From positions 186,001 through 250,000 of the forward strand of contig NW_026683349.1 in assembly GCF_030247195.1 (NCBI RefSeq): a DNA stretch of 64,000 bases, read 5' to 3'. A program made the position numbers and the translations under genes. Source of the DNA: Topomyia yanbarensis (taxonomy: Eukaryota > Arthropoda > Insecta > Diptera > Culicidae). A model generated the notes under the pieces. The model had not been told where the DNA came from, did no database searches, and saw only the letters and a program-made list of their open reading frames with translations. Shown here piece after piece: positions 54,956 through 64,000 of this stretch. Every line of letters begins with the position of its first letter. Position 1 is the first letter of the stretch.

Positions 54956-56288
54956 ATGGAGGATTTTGAAAATGAGAAATCAAAAAACGATTTACTTGCA
55001 AGTTTTATCGAAACATTCGAAGGTCTCCCGGAGTTGTGGAACTCAGCTCATCCACACTACATGAACAAAACCAAAAAAAAAACAGGCCTTGGAGAAGTTA
55101 CTTCCGGTATATAAAGAGATTATGCCGGAAGCGAGTATACAAGATGTGAAACGCAAAATCAACAGCCTTCGCACAAATTACCGGAAGGAGCTACGAAAAA
55201 TTGTATCGTCTAAATCCTCCGGTAAAGCAACAGACGAAATTTACGTCCCTTCCTCTTGGGTGTTTTTCGCGCTGAAATTTCTTCACACTAACGAGCAGCC
55301 AGTAAACGCCAATGTAACGTTTGTGAAGTCTAAGGTAGTTATATCTATTTATTTATATATGTATATATGCACAGCGTACATATTAAAATATTGCGAAATT
55401 TTGTTTAACTCCGTTGTGGCGTGATAAGATGCTCAAATATATTTGACCGGATTAACTGGGCAATGTATATTCCCAGGCATTAAATACCGTTCTGTTTTGC
55501 AGATATCACCAGAAAACCCTAACGTAATAGAAGAACAACCCAAACCGTCACAATCATCGATCGTAGCACCGCCAATACCCGAACCCAGCACATCTCGAAA
55601 AGTGAAAATACAAAAAAAATCAAGTACAGCAACGCAAAATGAACTAATGGCCCTGGCTTGCAAATACTTACAAACTGAACCGAGGGAAGATCGCTGGGCG
55701 AGTATTGGCAAGGTATGGTCTGATAAATTGGCATCGGAGCCAGAACAGAGACTGTATGCGGAGAAAGGTATTAACGATATACTTTTCGAAGCAAGCTTGG
55801 GTAATTTACATAGAAAATCTGTCGCAATTAACGTATCGGAAAATCAGTCACGAAGAAAACGCAAAGCTATTGGAGTTTCGTTACAACCTCAAAGTTCTGA
55901 GGCGACCGTAAATTCCTACGAAGAAATCAGCAGCGATGAAGAGTCTGCACATGAAATTGCTACTATGGACGATCATTTGAAGGAGGTTGGCGTTTTGGCC
56001 GATGAATATGCCGCAGGCATCGATAAACCCTATTTATACGCAGAGTCCATATTTACTAATACAGAAAGTACGTCACAAACAGATTCGACACCAAAACCTT
56101 CCGATGAACCAGAGTCAGACACTATAAATCCCATTAATGATAACATTTTCGATGCACAGAACATATTACTGCAAAACTCAAGTGAAATAACCGGACCATT
56201 TATTATTCCATGCATCAACACCATAAGCAACACTTTGCCAGTTTCTCCCGATAGTGAACTAGTGACGTTTTTCACAAACTTTGAATGA
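54956..56288 (+). pseudogene. MADF-domain protein gene of a Harbinger-type element, two exons, frame break in an A-run
   Basis: Exon 1 starts at ATG 54956 (MEDFENEKSKNDLLASFIET, then LPELWNSAHPHYMNK), loses frame in a 10-A run (55073-55082) and continues as a MADF DNA-binding domain (LEKLLPVYKEIMPEASIQDV, KRKINSLRTNYRKEL, SSWVFFALKFL). A donor GTAGTT at 55335 and an acceptor TCTGTTTTGCAG ending 55502 bound a 168-base intron, phase 0. Exon 2 (55503-56288) has an Asp/Glu/Ser-rich tail and a conserved stretch ALACKYLQTEPREDRWASIG followed by a BESS-like end. MADF proteins often accompany PIF/Harbinger transposases as DNA-binding partners. The one-base run difference may be sequencing error. Confidence 0.75.
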
Positions 56289-56489
56289 TTTTAAAGTTAA
56301 ATTTTTCTGATATTATTAAATTAAAATTTTATTTTTATTTTTTTATATTCCTCAAATGAAGTAAATTTAAATGAAATAAGATTCTGTAGTTTTATATTAA
56401 TTCGAAACTGCTGAAGCTCCTTTTTGCTTGAAAATAAACTATAAAATTAAATCCTAGTTTGAGAATACTTTTAATTCAATGATTGAAAT

Positions 56490-57010
56490 TGGTTTGACTT
56501 CGATCGATTTCTTCACTCACCCAGCTGTAAAACCTGGTTTAAAGGTTAAGCGAGGGTGAAGAAATCGGCCCTAAGACTAAACTGAGTGTAACCTTGATGC
56601 AAACTATTCACGATTTAGGTTCGATTTCTTCACCCTCGCTTAACGATTTATGATCGACTTCTTCACCCTGGCTTAAACGTTAACCGAGGGCGAAGAAATC
56701 GGCCCTTAGGGCACCCTCGCTTAGCTTTTAAGGGCCGATTTCTTCACCCTCGCTTAACTTTTAAACCAGGTTCACCAGGACGTTTAAACCTGGCTTAAGC
56801 TTTAAGCAAGGGTGGAGAAATCGACCCTTAGGGCCGATTTCTTCACCATCTCGGCTTAATGTCCTAAACCTGGTTTATGGAAAGCCCAGTTTAAATTTAA
56901 ACTTCACTTTTAAACCGGGTTCAAAATATTGAATTTCTTCACGTAGGCTTAGCAATTTGACACGATCGCTTACCGTAAACCTGGTTTAGTGAATTTTCCA
57001 ATATCGTTCC
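56490..57010. repeat. Array of GGGCCGATTTCTTCACC motifs in both orientations
   Basis: At least eight copies of a roughly 30-base motif (GGCCGATTTCTTCACCCTCG then CTTAA) are scattered in direct and inverted orientation, mixed with TTTAAACCAGGTT and AAACCTGGTTTA motifs. This is the look of subterminal transposase-binding repeats where one element ends and another begins. No gene inside. Confidence 0.7.
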
Positions 57011-57111
57011 AGTGATTTCCAATGGAAACGTCACTTTAAGCCGCTAAAGTTTGACAAGACATAAATCGCAAATCATTCTGCCAGTTAGTTTGAATTCAAT
57101 TAAAAACTAAA

Positions 57112-58202
57112 ATGCAACCTGCAACCAAAACGGAAAAGCGCGTTCGCTCAGTGAATTTCTCTGAAGCAGAGGAGGAGCTGCTGATAAAATTAGTTTTGAG
57201 CCGTAAAAATATAATTGAGTGTAAATCCAGCAATATGCTAACCAACGATGATAAGCTTCGTGCATGGGAGGACATCGCTTCTCAATTTAATGCAAGCTGT
57301 CTCAATACGGTGAGTGGTGTGTACTATGCTGTTGGCAAAATAATTTAAACCAATTTATGTTAGGTTCGAACATCAATAGTTTTAAAAAAAAAAACGAGAA
57401 TTTGAAAAAAAAAAAAAAAAAAACTATTCGTCAGGCGATTGCTAAGGAGCGGTTGTCTCATAAGGCTACTGGTGGTGGTCGTAGCTCTGAGCTATGGCAA
57501 CCAAAATCAGAAGCGCTGGCAGAACTACGCGAAGTTATTGCTCTCTCTGTCGATGGGCTTCAGTCGATGTGTGACGGTGACAACGAAGCTGGTGAAAACA
57601 CCATTGATGTCACGGAAGATGTTCCAGTAGCGAATGAACTGGAGAGCGAAGAGATTGAGGTTGAGTATTTGGAAGAAACGGCAGATGTGTCAAAAAACTG
57701 CGCAGAAACGGAAGTAATGAGCATGGCTGTCATCAGCAATGAGGCTGTAGATGATTTTCTTCTCAGAACGTTGTCAACGCCGTCACTCGTCGAGGATCCA
57801 ATTGAAATTGCCGGTCCTAGTAGAATCACAAAGTCTATACAAAAAGGTGAGAATAATTGGGTGAAGTATAGTTCAACTACGATGAAAAGGCCCATTAGCA
57901 ATGCTTTAAAAACAAAAGCAAAACGACAAAACCAAACAGCCGATCTCGAATTAAAGCAAAAACTTCTGAAGCGCGACGAAGAAATGACAGAAGAGTTGCA
58001 CCGTCTTGAGGTTCAAAAGCGGAAAGTTGAACTCGAATCCGTTCAAATCAAGCTTCAAACCAACAAATCAAAGTTGCAGTTACAGCAGCTTTGCTATCAG
58101 CACAAGCGGGAGGAGCATGCAAAACGAATGATGATTTTGGGCCAATTCAAAACAACGGAGACACCAGCACAGGCTAGTAGTTCCAGCTCGGAAAGCGAGT
58201 GA
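57112..58202 (+). pseudogene. Myb/SANT-like DNA-binding protein gene, two exons
   Basis: Exon 1 (57112-57309) encodes a trihelix Myb/SANT-type domain (NFSEAEEELLIKLVLSRKNI, DKLRAWEDIASQFNAS) and ends at a donor GTGAGT (57310). Exon 2, from an acceptor at 57363 or 57380, has Lys-runs, then LSHKATGGGRSSELWQ, an acidic middle and a C-terminal coiled coil rich in Glu/Lys/Gln (about 57945-58140). This is the form of the Myb-like second protein of PIF/Harbinger transposons, needed for transposase import and binding. Two long A-runs (57384-57394 and 57405-57423) make the reading frame at the exon 2 start uncertain; otherwise it is open. Confidence 0.7.
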
Positions 58203-59056
58203 TTTTTTAAAATAAAATATTGACTCTTCTTTTATTGAATCAGTAAATTTAACTTAATTTCAATTGGAATTTAATTCAACAAGTGGGCAATGTTATCTTT
58301 CTCATTTATTTGCGATTGGACTTCATGGTTGCCGGGACGTAACGCATGTGTTCATCTGTTCACACTCTGCACATTCCCGAATATCGATTTGATTTCGACA
58401 TTTCGCCCAACAACTAATGCCCCTTATCCCGTACTGCTTCGTTCATATAAACTATCCATCGGAGTCACTCCCCTTGTGGCAGTCGTAGATGAGGGTTAAG
58501 GGTTGCTTTTTCACTAATCCTGATCGTAACATCAACCAAATATGTAGGAAGTGGTATTCCCAAATTTGCTTCTCAAAAATCAACCTCTTCCTCGATGCCA
58601 ACTTCAACGCAGTTTGAGTGATTGTTGATCGACGGCTTATCTTCACAAAAAACATTCGAGTATTTCAAGGAGATCCTTGGTCCATAAAAGCAAGCTTTGT
58701 TCCAGCCAACGAAGACACCGAGCATAACGATTCTTTGCTGGGCAAAAGCACATTCAATGTATAGAAAAGAGATTATAACTACTAGAGGTCGCATGTCGCT
58801 GTTAACACTGATGATGTATTATCTCTCTTTCATATGCTACGTTCATTCGTTTGTCACATATTGCCCCGGGTACACATATGTCAAAGTAATGGGATACAAT
58901 ATGCTAGAGCTAGCCCCATGTTTCAATCCGTGAATTCATGGAGACAGTAGTGCTTTGCTCCTTCTAGTCGTTATAATCTCTTTTAGTTATAATCTTTTTT
59001 CTGGTGTATGTTAAAGAATTGCAATATTCCTGTACAATTGGTTGTAATTTTGGATA
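58203..59056. other. No gene recognised
   Basis: Short minus-strand open stretches (58794-58573, 58655-58452) have no recognisable motif. It may include the displaced 3' end of the TNP2-like transposase gene, but I cannot show it. Confidence 0.35.
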
Positions 59057-59333
59057 CACTGAAACCTCCATTTACGAACCAAACCGGGGGTTCGTAAATT
59101 GAATTAGTTCGTAAAAAAAGTGTTCGTTATTTGGGATTTAGTTCGTAAAAAAAGTTTGCTTCACATTCTTATTAATATTCGTTGGTTGAGCAATATTCTC
59201 GATAACCCTGACAATATGGGTATTTTTGGAACAGGATTGACAAGTAGATGCTGAAAATGGACAATTGGAACCATTTTGAAATCCAATATGTCGACTTCTG
59301 GTTGAGCAATATTCTCGATAACCCTAACAATAT

Positions 59334-59430
59334 TAGAGGTGTGCGCCACGCCGCCGCCGCCGCCTCGCCGCGCCGACCATTGCATGTAAATATAGTACTT
59401 TACCTGAAATCGGCGCGGCGCACACCTCTA
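59334..59430. mobile_element. 97-bp hAT-type MITE
   Basis: Ends TAGAGGTGTGCGC and GCGCACACCTCTA; GC-rich GCCGCC centre. Flanks AACAATAT and TACAATAT form an 8-bp duplication with one mismatch. It is inserted in one of the internal repeats of the pogo-like element. Confidence 0.8.
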
Positions 59431-59580
59431 TACAATATGGGTATTTTTGGCTTGGCAAGTAGATATTGAAAATTGACAATTGGAACCTTTTCAAAATCCA
59501 ACATGGCGACTTCCGATTGAGCAACATTCTCGATAACCCTAACAATATGGGTATTTTTGGAATAAGCTTGCTAATGTGGT

Positions 59581-59693
59581 TTTCGTTTGAGGCGAAACTG
59601 AGTCAGTTCCTAACCCCAACTGCTGTCAAAATGTATGAACTGACAGCGGTTGGGGTTAGAACCTGACTCAGTTTCAGGTTCAAGCGAAATCGC
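59581..59693. mobile_element. Hairpin MITE (GCGAAACTGAG type), copy 3
   Basis: Nearly perfect inverted halves: TTTCGTTTGAGGCGAAACTG at the left, CAGTTTCAGGTTCAAGCGAA at the right, with CTAACCCCAACTGCTGTCA and TGACAGCGGTTGGGGTTAG inside. The loop is about 12 bases. Confidence 0.8.
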
Positions 59694-60142
59694 CATAAGT
59701 AAATGCTGAAAATGGACAATTAGAAACTTTTCCAAGTTCAATATGACGTTTGCCGGTTGAGCATTATTCTTGATAACGAACAATATGGGTTCTATTTCCG
59801 TCATGCACTCGTCAACCCTATCCCGAAATACCCATATTGTTGAGGTTATAGAGAATTGGATTCCAAAATAGTTCAAGACATCGATTTCCGTTATGCATTA
59901 TCTTGGATTCCAAAATGGCTCCAGACATCGATTTCCGGCATGCACTTGTCAACCCCATTTCGAAAATACCCAACTTATATAAGTAACAATTAACTAAGAA
60001 TATATAAGTATATAATTTCATGCTGTAATGTACGAACTCAAACTTTCTAAAAAGTGTTCATTATTTCGAATTTAGTTCGTAAAAAAAGTTACATAAATCG
60101 AATATTACTTAAAAAAAGAGTTCGTAAATGGAGGTTTTAGTG

Positions 60143-61716
60143 TATACGACTGAATAATAGCGTGCATGTGACATGGTATACCGATTTGCGATTTGAATTA
60201 ATGGTTCTTTAGGACCTTTGGCATATTTTTTTAGAACTCCATTAATATCTTCATAAAAGAACAACGAAAAGGCCCAAAGTGGGCCAAAGTTTTTACAACA
60301 TTGAACGATGTGTAAAAGTAAGTGAACGTTGTAATTCATTTCATCAATCGAGTAAAATATTTCAAAATCTTTCACGTACTTTTTCAACTGTATATCGCAT
60401 GCGTTTAGAGTATTCTCTGATAAATTAGGCTGAAGCAGTTGAGCTATTGATGTAACAAGTACTCTATGATGTTTATACTGTTCGTTGGGTAAATACGGTT
60501 TCAAACAAATAGAACTAAAGTGTAACAACCATTGCAACCATTCGTTGGCTTTCCATGTGTTGCGTTCGCTTATTTTCCTTGTCGTCCTGGAAGCTTCAGT
60601 GAAAGGATGGATGCCGCATAATGAACTATCGATACAATGAAGCTTATTTTTAATGTAATATGATGTACTCGGTTTCTCGAACCATATCCTACATAACTGT
60701 TTAACAACTCCCAGTAAAACACTGTGTATAAAATCGACTGGACATTGATTTACAATATCGAACGACGGTATGAGTATTACAGATGATACACCTTTAACTC
60801 CGTTTATCGGCATGGTTCGGGAAATGCTGACGGACATGGCGCGCAACGTATCTTTATAGTTACGTGTCTGTACTTCTTCAAGGTATCCATACTTCACTTG
60901 ATGTCGGGTTGTATGACCAGGGTGCAAACAGAAACTACATCCATCGTATCCATTAAATTGCTTGAATTTTTGTAGTTTGCAGCGAGCCATTGTATCAACA
61001 CAGCATGCTACGGTCCTAATTGTGGGTACTTGAATTGATCCAACTTGAAGCTCATCCGAGTAGAGCTGTTGCAGTGTTATGAGAAATGGTTTCATGAACA
61101 CATCCAAGTCAGGTTCTCCTTTATGAAGCCACAACCCAACAACAAGTGCATTTTTCCTCAGGAAACGCAAGTTGGGTGGCAAGTCATTCACTGAAGCAAT
61201 TATGGGCCACAAAGCTCGCTTCATATTAGAGTTGAACATTTTTACACCATCAGTATTAAAGCAAAGTGATATTTCATTTGCCTTCGTTTTAATGTTAACA
61301 ACAGCTGCATTCAAAATATCAGTTATATCCGATGCGGCGAGTATTTCTTACTTGTAATTCTGAATCTGCTTCCAATTTTTTTGTAGTATATCTTTTAGGT
61401 TGGATCGAAAGTCGAACATTATGAAAAAGAACAGCTCTATCTCTTTACAGTTGTTACAAACAATTTTGTTTACGCCTAAGTACAATCCACACTTATCGCA
61501 TACATAGTGTCGGACATAACTACCTCTAGAAAAGACTTCCTGAAATTGATGAAATGTGTCTGGCAGGGCGTTTGATCCGATTATTATGTTAAGCATCTGA
61601 AGAATGTCAGTAAGTGTAATGTTTGTTAAATTGTGTTTCATGAACATGACTTCAAGGCGGGTAACTTTCAGGTATGGATGAATGGGTACTTCCATGTTAT
61701 CATTTTCCTGTAACAT
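60143..61716 (-). pseudogene. CACTA/EnSpm-like (TNP2-type) transposase, interrupted
   Basis: The minus-strand frame runs from 61716 with one in-frame TAA at 61348-61350. Features: a Cys cluster (YVCDKCGLYLGVNKIVCNNC), the TNP2-type core NTDGVKMFNSNMKRALWPII, LPPNLRFLRKNALVVGLWLH, KQFNGYDGCSFCLHPG with its Cys pair, and a DUF4218-like end HLLLHIVQCCKNFGPLWAFS, FFYEDINGVLKKYAKG. The protein would cut and join CACTA-type transposon DNA. The 3' end is cut by the pogo-like element at 60142. Upstream fragments at 61980-61750 (acidic, frameshifted) and near 62250-62010 may be 5' exons. Animal CACTA-like family placement is by motif recognition. Confidence 0.7.
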
Positions 61717-63176
<1,460 letters not shown>

Positions 63177-64000
63177 TCACAACTTTGAGAAATAATTATT
63201 TACTAAATGGTCTCGAGCACAGCCCAATGCGTTCCTTTCCGTGCTGGATTGATCCGGAAGTACCGTTGTAGCCAACAATTCGTCAAATCCCTCAATTTCT
63301 TCTGGTGGCATCCCTTCCTTGACATCGATAGCAATGTTATGTAATACTGCGCACGCAACAGTAATAAGCTGAACTGTTGATATTTTCACTCGCATTCCTA
63401 ATGCAAGAATTGGAAATCGTCGTTTCAACACGCCATATGAACGTTCTACAACATTTCGGGTACGGATTAAACTTTCGTTATATAGAGCTTCAACGGAAGT
63501 GTTACATCGAAAAAAAGGTGTCGCCAAGTACTTTGTATTGCGATATCCAGAATCACCAACGAGTATAAAGTTGCTATATTTCCCCTCCTCGAATTGCATC
63601 TTTAAAGTAGAATTATTAAAAATTTATTGGTCGTGGGATGCCCCAGGCCACCTTGCGACGATGTTCAATATTTTTAAATTCGCCGAGCTAACTGTCTGTA
63701 CATTAAGCGAAAACCAAGATTTACGATTCCGGTAGCTCTCAGCTTGGTCACCACCAGGTGATTGTATTTTGATGTGTATACAATCGATCGCACCTATTGT
63801 TCTCGGAAATTTAGCAATAGCGTAGAAGTCACGGCTTGCTGCCTGCAGTTCACTCTGCGTTTGTGGCATCTTTATAAAGCGTAAGTACATTTACGCTAAA
63901 GCAAGCGATACACGTCGAATAATACGGCATACAGATGAAATACAAACACCGGAGAAGTCCGCAATTGCGATTTGCATTGATCCTAAGGCATAAAACCGAA
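63177..64000 (-). pseudogene. Harbinger (HARBI1-like) DDE transposase, partial, two in-frame stops
   Basis: The minus-strand frame is continuous from the window edge to a stop at 63177-63179 apart from TAA codons at 63891-63893 and 63624-63626. It shows the N-terminal helix block around GSMQIAIADFSGVCISSVCR, the first catalytic Asp in GAIDCIHIKI, the block NLKILNIVARWPGASHD, the second Asp in LVGDSGYRN, the Glu in TRNVVERSYGVLKRRFPIL, and CAVLHNIAID. DDE_Tnp_4 transposases of this family cut and paste PIF/Harbinger elements with 3-bp TTA-type duplications. The N-terminus lies beyond the window. The MADF and Myb-like genes upstream could be partners but are on the opposite strand and may belong to other copies. 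Confidence 0.85.

Larger units (their letters stand above)
59057..60142. mobile_element. 1.09-kb pogo-like DNA element with TA duplication
   Basis: Left end CACTGAAACCTCCATTTACG, right end its complement with one change (CGTAAATGGAGGTTTTAGTG); TA at 59055-59056 and 60143-60144. Subterminal AGTTCGTAAAAAAAGT motifs occur at both ends. The interior has several diverged repeats of GCAATATTCTCGATAACCC followed by AACAATATGGG (59185, 59300, 59517, 59757 and inverted at 59815). No transposase. It is inserted in the 3' part of the TNP2-like gene. Confidence 0.8.

Overview
This window looks like gene-poor, transposon-packed DNA from a dipteran, most plausibly a culicine (Aedes-type) mosquito. That assignment is an inference from the element types (errantivirus, mdg1-like and Mag-like LTR elements, I-clade LINEs, a Feilai-like tRNA SINE, Harbinger, hAT and pogo-type DNA elements) and from insect-like gene fragments; no species marker was seen. 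I see no intact host gene. Nearly everything is mobile DNA, much of it nested, with host gene pieces carried inside or beside DNA elements.

Layout. 1-1423: 3' end of an errantivirus-type element (pol tail, broken env). 1425-11432 (minus): an mdg1/412-like LTR element cut by an ORF1-only LINE-derived insertion (1727-2986), by a Spy-like DNA transposon (4291-8822) carrying CHCHD2 and SCAP gene fragments, and by a (TA)n tract. 12296-21850 (minus): a second LTR element (Mag-like), split by a 5.9-kb I-clade LINE (14574-20497) and a 97-bp LINE 3' end (21074-21170). 22045-49281: a 27-kb composite with inverted outer arms (22045-24945 and 45783-49281) holding decayed replication-dependent histone H3 copies whose 3' stem-loops are still recognisable; both outer edges carry TTAA. 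A second inverted pair (29511-30196 and 44195-44886) lies inside it. The middle contains more Spy-like ends with CHCHD2/SCAP and DnaJ fragments, a complete errantivirus-type provirus (31071-38222) sitting in (TA)n, several MITEs, a tRNA-derived SINE and 2 kb of AT-rich degenerate repeat. 49494-50645: a glycogen branching enzyme fragment beside another Spy-like right end. 50646-54133: a second, nearly identical LINE copy. 54700-64000: parts of Harbinger-type elements (MADF protein, Myb/SANT protein, DDE transposase), a CACTA/TNP2-like transposase interrupted by a pogo-like element that itself contains a hAT MITE and a hairpin MITE, and another (TA)n tract.

How the parts work together. The LTR elements supply gag, protease, reverse transcriptase, RNase H, integrase and (errantiviruses) env. 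The LINE supplies a zinc-knuckle ORF1 and an endonuclease/RT/RNase H ORF2. The Harbinger parts resemble the usual transposase plus Myb/MADF partner arrangement. Every autonomous coding set seen here has at least one frameshift, stop or truncation. The least ordinary content is (a) the TTAA-bounded palindrome with histone H3 arms and (b) Spy-like elements that appear to insert between AA and TT without target duplication and travel with host gene fragments.
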